A stretch of 5,432 nucleotides of DNA. Source: Desulfobacterales bacterium (GTDB lineage Bacteria > Desulfobacterota > Desulfobacteria > Desulfobacterales > 4be13). The number at the start of each line of letters is the position of its first letter. The first letter of the stretch is position 1. Positions 1-5,174 of the stretch are shown piece by piece. The notes under the pieces were generated by a model. It was not told the origin of the DNA. It did no database searches and saw nothing but the letters and a program-made list of their open reading frames with translations. Made by a program: the position numbers and the translations under genes. Location: contig JAOZRQ010000480.1 in NCBI GenBank assembly GCA_029940115.1, forward strand, positions 1 to 5,432, given 5' to 3'.

Positions 1-140
1 AATCCGAAACGAGCGGACAAGCTCCTCATTTCCCTGCTGGACTGAAAAATCAGCAAGTGTTTCGGATTTGTCAATCCGAAACAAGCAGGCCCGAAGACTG
101 CCGATTGAGAACGCCGGCGGTTCGGATTTGCCAATCCAAA
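1..140. repeat. Cluster of GGATTTGTCAATCC-type palindromic repeats
   Basis: Positions 61-80 read TTCGGATTTGTCAATCCGAA, an 8-bp perfect stem around a 4-nt centre. A diverged copy lies at 121-140 (TTCGGATTTGCCAATCCAAA), and the right half of a third (AATCCGAAAC) opens the window at 1-10. The bases following each half-site are also similar (AATCCGAAACRAGC at 1 and 73), so these are imperfect tandem copies spaced about 60-72 bp. The 17-mer at 64-80 recurs exactly at 5247-5263 and 5298-5314, so this is a dispersed family and not a single local hairpin. No gene is supported in this stretch. The function is unknown; a REP-like extragenic element is the simplest reading. Confidence 0.75.
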
Positions 141-178
141 ATGGACGGGCCAGATCTCATTTGGTCATGTCTCCCAAG

Positions 179-294
179 GTACAGGACAAAAAGTCGGGAA
201 TGGGCGGGAAACCCGGCTTTTTCCCAGACGGGCCGACTCCCCGACTGCAAGAAAAAGCCGGGTTTCCTTCCTCAATCATTTTCTTGTCCTGTAC
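179..294. repeat. MITE-like palindromic element, copy A
   Basis: The ends are an 11-bp perfect inverted repeat, GTACAGGACAA (179-189) and TTGTCCTGTAC (284-294). Inside lies a second, 17-bp perfect inverted repeat, GGAAACCCGGCTTTTTC (207-223) and its complement (251-267), and a short AGTCGGG/CCCGACT pair (192-198 and 240-246). The whole can fold into one long interrupted hairpin. The same terminal and internal motifs recur at 1675-1753, which makes this a mobile or formerly mobile non-coding repeat. It encodes no protein. It sits upstream of the DUF302 gene and could act as a terminator or RNA-stabilising hairpin for whatever lies upstream, but that is inference. Confidence 0.75.
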
Positions 295-330
295 TCAGAT
301 GTCTCCTTAACAAGTTTCTTAACATAACAC

Positions 331-359
331 TTGACGAAGGGAAAATACAAGAATAAATT
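331..359 (+). promoter_or_regulatory. Candidate sigma70-type promoter for the DUF302 gene
   Basis: TTGACG (331-336, five of six matches to the -35 consensus) is followed after 17 bp by TAAATT (354-359, four of six matches to the -10 consensus). The surrounding DNA is AT-rich and no other gene lies between here and the start codon at 451. Transcription would begin near 366, so the leader RNA would include the mirrored heptamer array at 363-434. This is a sequence match only. Confidence 0.4.
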
Positions 360-362
360 AGG

Positions 363-434
363 TTGAAATTTAAAATTTGAAATTTGAGACTTGAAACTGA
401 AAATTTGTCTCAGCTTCAAATTCAAACTTTCGAT
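363..434. repeat. AT-rich mirrored heptamer array in the leader of the DUF302 gene
   Basis: From 363 the sequence reads as roughly 7-nt units: TTGAAAT, TTAAAAT, TTGAAAT, TTGAGAC, TTGAAAC, TGAAAAT. From about 407 it switches to complementary units: GTCTCAG, CTTCAAA, TTCAAAC, TTTCGAT. GAGAC (386-390) pairs with GTCTC (407-411), and the flanking TTTGAAATTT and TTCAAATTCAAA segments extend the stem imperfectly. The array ends a few bases before the ribosome binding site at 438-444, so a folded transcript could affect translation of the gene at 451. It has the same forward-then-reverse layout as the arrays at 906-1107 and 1961-2072. Confidence 0.55.
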
Positions 435-437
435 CAC

Positions 438-444
438 AGGAGGT
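438..444 (+). promoter_or_regulatory. Ribosome binding site fixing the DUF302 start at 451
   Basis: AGGAGGT lies 7 nt before ATG at 451. An in-frame ATG at 391 would add 20 residues, but it falls inside the AT-rich repeat array and has no such site before it. The 451 start also puts the hydrophobic segment at the N-terminus. Confidence 0.85.
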
Positions 445-450
445 TTAAGC

Positions 451-924
451 ATGTGGGGAGCAATCTTTATAGGTGTCTGGATCGGCATTCTGCTGACCTT
501 TGTCTTTGAATTCTTTGTCATGGGTTCCATGGTGTTGAAAGTTTACCCCAGTCGTTTCGGATTTGATGAGACCTTGGAAAGACTGAGGCAGGCCATTGAC
601 AAAGTGAACTGGGTCATTGTCAGCCATGAGTTGCTGAACGACAGTTTGAAGGAGAACGGGGTGGATTTCAGGCACCGGGTGCATCTTCTCAGGATCTGCA
701 GGCCCCAGTATGTGGCCGAACTTCTCAGGGAGAAGCGCCATGTCGCCTGCCTGATGCCCTGCACCATTGCTGTGTATGAAAAGAGTGATGGAAAGACAGA
801 GGTTTCCAAAATCAACACAGGCGTCATGGGTAAAGTCATTAGAGGATTGGCGGCCCGGGTCATGGGAAACACTGCCGCGGCCGATGAGGAAAAAATAATG
901 AAGAGCGTGAAACGTGAGGCGTGA
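451..924 (+). CDS. Membrane-anchored DUF302 domain protein
   Basis: This 157-residue protein begins with a hydrophobic segment at about residues 2-29 that looks like a single N-terminal membrane anchor or uncleaved signal. The rest is a soluble domain resembling DUF302: a FGFDETLERLRQAID stretch (36-50), a KENGVDFRHRVHLLRIC region (67-83), and the typical strand LMPCTIAVYEKSDGK (101-115). Cysteines are at 83, 100 and 104. The biochemical function of DUF302 proteins is not established, and I do not assign one. An ideal ribosome binding site at 438-444 selects this start. The last residues (VKREA) and the TGA stop are encoded by the heptamer array beginning at 906, so the original C-terminus may have been altered when the array arose. 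The gene converges on the ogt-type gene and appears to be transcribed alone. Family assignment rests on recognisable motifs, not a search. Confidence 0.82.
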   Translation: MWGAIFIGVWIGILLTFVFEFFVMGSMVLKVYPSRFGFDETLERLRQAIDKVNWVIVSHELLNDSLKENGVDFRHRVHLLRICRPQYVAELLREKRHVACLMPCTIAVYEKSDGKTEVSKINTGVMGKVIRGLAARVMGNTAAADEEKIMKSVKREA

Positions 925-1107
925 AACGTGAGGCGTGAAACGTGACTCGTGATGCGTGATTGTCACGAATCACGCCTCACGTTTCACGCTTCACGAATCA
1001 TGCTTCACGAATCACGCTTCACGTTTCACGTTTCACGAATCACGCTTCACGAATCACGCTTCACGAATCACGCTTCACGAATCACGCTTCACGAATTACG
1101 TTTCACC
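906..1107. repeat. Mirrored 7-bp repeat array (CGTGANN then TCACGNN)
   Basis: Eight CGTGA cores at strict 7-nt spacing run from 906 to 959. After TTG (960-962) the orientation flips, and 21 TCACG cores (three degenerate: 998, 1096, 1103) run at the same spacing from 963 to 1107. The two variable bases between cores are mostly AA, GG, CT or TT. The eight left units are complementary in phase to the first eight right units, giving a potential interrupted hairpin with about 54-nt arms around the centre at 961. Since 7 is not a multiple of 3, the left half gives TGA in all three + frames within 17 nt, and the right half does the same for the - strand. It fills the whole gap between the two convergent genes and encodes both stops. 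It could also end transcription in both directions, which is untested. Confidence 0.92.
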
Positions 1108-1628
1108 TCAAGTTCAATCATCTTTTTCTTCATGGCCGATCCGCCGCCGAACCGACCCACAGACCCGTCAGATCGGATCACCCGGTGGCAGGGGATCAGA
1201 ACTGGAAAGGGGTTTTTCGCCATTGTGTTGCCCACAAAACGAGATGCGCCGGGCCGATTGATGGCTTCGGCAATCTCTTTGTATGTCTTTGTCTTTCCGT
1301 ATGGAATGCAGGCCACCTCGGTAAGGACCGACCTTTGCAGTTCTGTCAGATTGCCCATGTCCATCCATTTCCAAGGGATGTGAACTGGGTTTCCTTTGAA
1401 ATACGCAATGACAGATTCGGAGATGCTGTTGGCCTTGGGGTGGGAATTTGTCTGGCTGGCCTGTCGCACCCTTGGATACTCCCTGTTTGACATGTCAACG
1501 AGGGATTTTTTTGTTGAACGGGGCAAAAGTATCCTTATCATTGAAAATGGTTTCTCATAATATATGATTCCCGCGGTGCCGAAAAATGTCGGGAAAGTCA
1601 GATGAAAAGGTCTGGCATTTGTCTGCAT
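1089..1628 (-). CDS. ogt: Methylated-DNA--[protein]-cysteine S-methyltransferase (O6-alkylguanine repair)
   Basis: This 179-residue cytoplasmic DNA repair protein removes alkyl groups from O6-alkylguanine by irreversible transfer to its own cysteine. The active site is IPCHRV, with acceptor Cys147 followed by His148. Family residues include IPYGKT (108-113), Tyr116 of the helix-turn-helix DNA-binding region, Arg130 in ASRFVG (the intercalating arginine position), Asn139-Pro140 and Glu174 near the C-terminus. The N-terminal region (about 17-90) ends in the usual YFKGN linker and looks like a short version of the family's N-terminal domain. AAGGAGG lies just before the ATG at 1628, which favours this start over internal Met30 or Met46; neither has a comparable site. 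Length is typical. The C-terminal VKRNS and stop come from the heptamer array. It is divergent from the ClpX-like gene. The choice between ogt and ada-C-terminal naming cannot be settled; no Ada regulatory domain is present. Confidence 0.93.
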   Translation of the reverse strand: MQTNARPFHLTFPTFFGTAGIIYYEKPFSMIRILLPRSTKKSLVDMSNREYPRVRQASQTNSHPKANSISESVIAYFKGNPVHIPWKWMDMGNLTELQRSVLTEVACIPYGKTKTYKEIAEAINRPGASRFVGNTMAKNPFPVLIPCHRVIRSDGSVGRFGGGSAMKKKMIELEVKRNS

Positions 1629-1632
1629 TGAA

Positions 1633-1639
1633 CCTCCTT
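1633..1639 (-). promoter_or_regulatory. Ribosome binding site fixing the ogt start at 1628
   Basis: On the - strand AAGGAGG ends 4 nt before ATG at 1628. The spacing is slightly short but the match is strong, and it supports the 179-residue product with its N-terminal domain. Confidence 0.7.
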
Positions 1640-1674
1640 GGCCGGAATGTGTTGGGCGTTTTTTTTCTTAATCC

Positions 1675-1753
1675 CTGTGTACAGGACAAAAAAAGTGAAT
1701 GGGGAAGGAAACCCGGCTTTTTCTGACGGTTTGGAAATCTGTCCTGTACACAG
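1675..1753. repeat. MITE-like palindromic element, copy B (shortened)
   Basis: The ends are a 14-bp perfect inverted repeat, CTGTGTACAGGACA (1675-1688) and TGTCCTGTACACAG (1740-1753). The interior carries the same 17-mer as copy A, GGAAACCCGGCTTTTTC at 1707-1723, preceded by a similar GGAATGGG-like segment. Here the complementary inner arm is absent: after 1723 the sequence goes through GACGGTTTGG straight to the terminal repeat. At 79 bp against 116 bp it appears to be an internally deleted relative of copy A. It lies upstream of ogt, in or near its leader. Confidence 0.72.
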
Positions 1754-1918
1754 TCCCATGCCATAAGACAGATTGTTCGTCAACAAAATAAAGACTGTTC
1801 CAAAGGACATCCTTAATGAATTCACATTTTTTTGAGCCGGAAGAAGCTAAGGGTTCACTCAAAAATTTGCATTTCAGTGTTTTTTGGGTTGCACTATTTC
1901 ACAAGCGACCTATAATTA
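1754..1918. other. Non-coding stretch in the ogt/ClpX-like divergent region
   Basis: I see no supported gene, RNA or strong promoter here. The DNA is AT-rich compared with the coding regions. Short open frames on the - strand (for example 1862-1668) lack ribosome binding sites, match no family I recognise and run into the palindromic element. The ogt promoter presumably lies here or at the palindrome to the right. A TTGACG hexamer on the - strand (complement of 1777-1783) has no good -10 box at standard spacing. Confidence 0.6.
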
Positions 1919-2105
1919 ATATATTCTGATTATAACGCTTTTCGGGGAGGCCGCCTGCACGTGAACGTGAACGTGAACGTGAACGTGAACGTGAATGTTC
2001 ATTTGTGGGCAAGTTCGAGTTCAAGTTCAAGTATAAGTTCAAGTTCACGTTCACCTTCAAGTTCGAGTTCAAGGCCTCCCTAAATCCGTTATAATCAGAA
2101 TATAT
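1919..2105. repeat. Nested palindromic element with 19-bp perfect inverted termini
   Basis: ATATATTCTGATTATAACG (1919-1937) is exactly complementary to 2087-2105. After a short unpaired gap on each side, a second 8-bp pair follows: GGGAGGCC (1945-1952) and GGCCTCCC (2073-2080). Inside are GTGAAC hexamers on the left and GTTCNN hexamers on the right, so nearly the whole 187 bp is a layered long palindrome. It has no coding capacity. The defined ends suggest a mobile MITE-like unit or a large cruciform/hairpin structure. I do not see a convincing target-site duplication; CCTATA occurs near both ends (1909-1914 and 2106-2111) but is not symmetrically placed. It lies between two divergent genes. 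Confidence 0.85.
1961..2072. repeat. Mirrored 6-bp repeat array (GTGAAC then GTTCNN)
   Basis: Five exact GTGAAC units and a GTGAAT run from 1961 to 1996. A reversed GTTCAT follows, then an 8-nt break, and ten GTTCNN-type units run from 2013 to 2072 (NN mostly AA, GA or AC; degenerate at 2031 and 2055). The left half is homogeneous, suggesting recent slippage expansion, while the right half is diverged. It forms the core of the palindromic element at 1919-2105. Confidence 0.88.
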
Positions 2106-2147
2106 CCTATATATCCTTAAAGAAGGTGTTTGAACATTACAAAATTG

Positions 2148-2220
2148 TCAGCAGATTGTGAGCCGGGTGCGGGAAATATTGCACACCTTATTGACTTGGC
2201 TTTCAGTCTGCTGATTCAAT
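2148..2220 (+). promoter_or_regulatory. Candidate promoter and inverted repeat before the ClpX-like gene
   Basis: TTGACT (2191-2196) is followed after 18 bp by TTCAAT (2215-2220), a weak -35/-10 pair. An 8-bp inverted repeat, TCAGCAGA (2148-2155) and TCTGCTGA (2207-2214), spans the region, and its right arm lies against the -10 box, as an operator or attenuating hairpin might. If the promoter is real, transcription would start within a few bases of the ATG at 2230. Both calls are pattern matches only. Confidence 0.28.
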
Positions 2221-2229
2221 GCTGAGATT

Positions 2230-3966
2230 ATGGAAAAGATACCGAGTCCCAAGGAAATTGAGAAGGAGATCGGCGAATTTCTGGCCAAGAAATTCGGCGG
2301 TGAGGTCAGAATCATCTCCCCCACGACGCTACCCCAGGAACTTTTCATGGAAGCCGCGAGGGAACATTCAGAGGACAAAGAGATCCATTTTGACCTGAAA
2401 CCCGAGGAACTGGTCTCCTACCTGGATCAGTACATTGTGAGACAGGATCACGCGAAAGCGGTCCTGGCCACAAAGATATGCACCCACTTCAACCGGATCA
2501 GACATGCCGAGACATCCCCCCATCATATGGATGCCATGGTGGGCCGCATCAAGAACAATGTGCTGATGATCGGTCCCACCGGCGTGGGCAAGACCTACAT
2601 GGTCAAACTGATTGCAAAGAAGATCGGCGTCCCCTTTGTCAAGGGGGACGCGACCAAGTTCAGTGAGACCGGCTATGTGGGAGGCGATGTGGAGGATCTG
2701 GTCCGGGACCTGGTCCGGGAGGCGGACGGCGATATTGAACTGGCCCAGAGCGGGATCATCTATATCGATGAGGTGGACAAGATCGCCTCAAGCTGCAATC
2801 TGATCGGTTCCGACATCTCCCGGACAGGGGTCCAGCGGGCCCTGCTCAAGCCGATGGAGGAGACGGAGGTCGAATTGAAGGTCCCCCACGATCCCATCTC
2901 CATGATTCAGGAGATTGAGCGCTTTCGCAAGACGGGCCAGCGGGACAAGCGCACGGTCAACACAAAGAACATCCTTTTCATCATGAGCGGCGCGTTTGCA
3001 GACCTTGGAGAGATCATTCAGAAGCGGGTGAGGAGCCAGCATATCGGATTTGGCGCGCATATCCCCGACGAACAGGAGCAGGCGGACATTTTGAAGCAGG
3101 CAAAGACCGAGGACCTGATAGAATTTGGCTTTGAGTCGGAATTTGTGGGCCGCCTTCCTGTCCAAGCGGTCTTTGAGAGGCTGACCGAGGAGGACCTGTC
3201 TCAGATTTTGAGGAACCCGAACAACCCGATCATTCTCGGTAAAAAGCTTGATTTTGCAGCGTATGGCATCGCCATAAAGTTTGAAGACAAGTTGCTGCAC
3301 AGACTGGCCAAGGACGCGTTTGAGGAGAATACCGGGGCAAGGGGCCTGGTCAGCGCGATTGAACGGGCATTGCTTCCCTTTGAAAAGTCGCTCCCGTCCA
3401 TGAATGTGACCCTGTTTCCGGCAACCGATGATCACATCAGGGAACCGGAAAGGGTACTCCGGGCCTTTGCCGCATCGGCGGACACCGAAAGTCTGAGGAA
3501 GACCTTTGAACGGTTGCTTGCCGAGGAGATCGCCTTTATCCGGGAACATCTCGAATCGAACCAGAAAATGCTGACCGAAAAGTACCACCTGATGCTGACA
3601 CCCTCCCGCATGAACACGGTGGCCGATTTTTATTGCACCCATGTCATGGATGTCGGGAATGCGATTGAACGGATCAAATTCTACTCCGATGAGGTCAAAA
3701 AGATCGAACTCTATTTTTACAAGAACCATCATGTCAACATTGTCATGGAGGAGGACGCGATTGATTTCATCATTGAACAGTTTGTGCATTCTGATGTCAG
3801 CCTCAAGGAGATTTACAAAAAACTGACGCTCGATTTTGAACACGGTCTCAAACTGGTCCGTGAAAAGACTGGCCGGACCCGCTTCTTCATCACAAGAGAG
3901 GCGCTTCTCTCTCCGGAGCTTTACATCAGCAGACTGATCAAGGATGAATTGGGGAATATGAAATGA
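2230..3966 (+). CDS. ClpX/HslU-clade AAA+ unfoldase, non-canonical, with C-terminal extension
   Basis: This 578-residue cytoplasmic ATPase shows Walker A GPTGVGKT (115-122), an aromatic pore loop GYVG (148-151), Walker B IIYIDEVDKI (176-185, Asp180-Glu181), the sensor-1 region ILFIMSGAF (248-256), an arginine finger in GRLP (Arg308) and sensor 2 in GARGL (Arg371). IGFG at 272-275 matches the ClpX loop that docks ClpP. The N-terminus lacks the CxxC pairs of the ClpX zinc-binding domain and has about 57 unfamiliar residues instead. The ATKFSETGYVGGDVE stretch resembles HslU, but there is no HslU I-domain. The RKH pore loop of ClpX is not visible; residues about 211-243 are different and charged. 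Residues 400-578 are extra relative to ClpX, and 500-570 resemble another lid domain. The ATG at 2230 is the first possible start (in-frame stop at 2212) and has only weak GAG as a ribosome site. It overlaps ahbC by ATGA. Likely an ATP-driven protein remodeller; the substrate is unknown. It is not the housekeeping clpX. Confidence 0.88.
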   Translation: MEKIPSPKEIEKEIGEFLAKKFGGEVRIISPTTLPQELFMEAAREHSEDKEIHFDLKPEELVSYLDQYIVRQDHAKAVLATKICTHFNRIRHAETSPHHMDAMVGRIKNNVLMIGPTGVGKTYMVKLIAKKIGVPFVKGDATKFSETGYVGGDVEDLVRDLVREADGDIELAQSGIIYIDEVDKIASSCNLIGSDISRTGVQRALLKPMEETEVELKVPHDPISMIQEIERFRKTGQRDKRTVNTKNILFIMSGAFADLGEIIQKRVRSQHIGFGAHIPDEQEQADILKQAKTEDLIEFGFESEFVGRLPVQAVFERLTEEDLSQILRNPNNPIILGKKLDFAAYGIAIKFEDKLLHRLAKDAFEENTGARGLVSAIERALLPFEKSLPSMNVTLFPATDDHIREPERVLRAFAASADTESLRKTFERLLAEEIAFIREHLESNQKMLTEKYHLMLTPSRMNTVADFYCTHVMDVGNAIERIKFYSDEVKKIELYFYKNHHVNIVMEEDAIDFIIEQFVHSDVSLKEIYKKLTLDFEHGLKLVREKTGRTRFFITREALLSPELYISRLIKDELGNMK

Positions 3967-5144
3967 TCGGCATATCAAAACTTTATTGCAAAACAGTCGA
4001 GCCGTCGGACGCGCTGCGTTACGGCCGGCACTCCTCACAACTCCCCTCCCATCTGCTTCAGTTTTCGAGCGACAAACGGCCGGTGGTGGTATGGAACATG
4101 ACCCGGCGGTGCAACCTGAAATGTGTCCATTGCTATGCTCACGCCAAGGACATTCCCTTTGAGGATGAACTTTCCACCGAGGAGGGGCGACATCTGATTG
4201 ACGATCTTGCCCAATTCGGGGTCCCGGTGCTGCTCTTGTCCGGCGGGGAACCGCTGGTCCGCAAGGACCTCTTCGAGCTCGCGGCGTATGCGGTGGAGAA
4301 GGGGATGCGAGCCGTGATATCCACCAACGGCACACTGATCAGCCAGCAGAGGGCCGACGCGCTCAAAGCGGTCGGTCTCTCTTATGTGGGCATCAGCTTG
4401 GACGGGATGGAGGAGATCAATGACCGTTTCAGAGGGGTCAACGGCGCGTTCAAATCGGCTTTGAAAGGGATCAGAAACTGCCAAGAGGCCGGGATGAAGG
4501 TGGGACTTCGGTTCACCATCAACAAATTCAATGGGGGGGAGATCCCCAAGATATTCGATCTCTTGGAAGAGATGGATATCCCGAGGGTCTGCTTTTACCA
4601 TCTGGTTTACGCGGGGCGCGGATCAGACCTCGTCAATGATGACCTCTCCCATGAGGAGACCCGTGCCGCTGTGGATCTGATCATGGATCGGACCCGGGCC
4701 CTGCATGACAAGGGAAAGCCGAAGGAGGTCCTGACGGTGGACAATCACGCGGACGGGCCATACCTCTATCTGAGGCTGTTGAAGGAAGACCCTGAACGGG
4801 CCGAGGAGGTGCTCGAGCTGCTCAGGATGAATGAGGGGAACAACTCCGGCAGGGGGATCGGGTGCGTCAGCTGGAACGGTGATGTGCATGCGGACCAGTT
4901 CTGGCGTCATCACAGTTTCGGAAACATACGAAACCGGCCCTTTTCCGAAATCTGGTCCCAGCCTTCGGATCCGTTGCTCGCTCAACTGAAAGAGAAGAAA
5001 AAACATGTCACCGGAAGATGTGCGTCCTGTCGCTGGCTCAATATCTGCGCCGGCAATTTCAGGGTGCGCGCGGAGGCGGTGACCGGGGATGTCTGGGCAC
5101 CCGACCCGGCGTGCTATCTGACGGATGAAGAGATTGGCAGATGA
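3963..5144 (+). CDS. ahbC: Radical SAM heme-biosynthesis enzyme, AhbC-like (12,18-didecarboxysiroheme deacetylase)
   Basis: The 393-residue protein has a radical SAM cluster CxxxCxxC (Cys50, Cys54, Cys57), SAM-binding GGEP (94-97), and a C-terminal auxiliary-cluster region with Cys301, Cys353, Cys356, Cys362 and Cys384. The N-terminal MIGISKLYC segment, the DQFWRHHSFGNIRNRPF block (311-327) and the end WAPDPACYLTDEE (378-390) are typical of the NirJ/AhbC group. In the siroheme-dependent pathway, AhbC removes two acetate side chains from 12,18-didecarboxysiroheme to give Fe-coproporphyrin III, which AhbD then converts to heme. NirJ of heme d1 synthesis is the closest alternative; no nir genes are visible, and I favour AhbC on overall motif feel and the lineage. 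The start overlaps the stop of the upstream AAA+ gene by 4 nt, with GGGGA 7 nt before it, so translational coupling is likely. It is an oxygen-sensitive cytoplasmic iron-sulfur enzyme. No other heme genes lie in the window. Confidence 0.85.
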   Translation: MIGISKLYCKTVEPSDALRYGRHSSQLPSHLLQFSSDKRPVVVWNMTRRCNLKCVHCYAHAKDIPFEDELSTEEGRHLIDDLAQFGVPVLLLSGGEPLVRKDLFELAAYAVEKGMRAVISTNGTLISQQRADALKAVGLSYVGISLDGMEEINDRFRGVNGAFKSALKGIRNCQEAGMKVGLRFTINKFNGGEIPKIFDLLEEMDIPRVCFYHLVYAGRGSDLVNDDLSHEETRAAVDLIMDRTRALHDKGKPKEVLTVDNHADGPYLYLRLLKEDPERAEEVLELLRMNEGNNSGRGIGCVSWNGDVHADQFWRHHSFGNIRNRPFSEIWSQPSDPLLAQLKEKKKHVTGRCASCRWLNICAGNFRVRAEAVTGDVWAPDPACYLTDEEIGR

Positions 5145-5174
5145 GCAAATATTCGGTAAACCCCCGCCGGAACC

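Noticed and set aside
57..356. Small + strand open frames of 99 and 80 residues
   Set aside because: They cross the palindrome cluster and the MITE-like element copy A, so the sequence is explained by repeats. No ribosome binding site or family resemblance.
445..966. 173-residue - strand open frame
   Set aside because: It is antisense to the DUF302 gene, which has an ideal ribosome binding site and family motifs. Its N-terminus is heptamer-array translation.
906..1107. CRISPR-like array
   Set aside because: The unit is 7 bp with two variable bases and no unique spacers, and the orientation flips in the middle. No cas genes are present.
949..1490. Long + strand open frames with repeated ESRFTNHASRITLH-like peptide
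   Set aside because: They are the translation of the TCACGNN heptamers, which contain no + strand stops, followed by the antisense of ogt. A 7-nt repeat read in threes gives a 7-residue peptide period. No ribosome binding site or family match.
1909..2111. Target-site duplication CCTATA around the 187-bp palindrome
   Set aside because: The right copy abuts the element, but the left copy is 4 bp away from it, and the region is rich in TATA-like sequence, so the match is probably chance.
2230..3966. Annotation as housekeeping clpX or hslU
   Set aside because: The zinc-binding domain and RKH loop of ClpX and the I-domain of HslU are missing, and there is an extension of about 180 residues. No clpP or hslV is adjacent.
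2788..4335. 515-residue open frame on the - strand
   Set aside because: It is antisense to the AAA+ gene and the start of ahbC, both of which have clear family motifs. The high-GC third-position bias of the real genes opens this frame; it has no recognisable domain.
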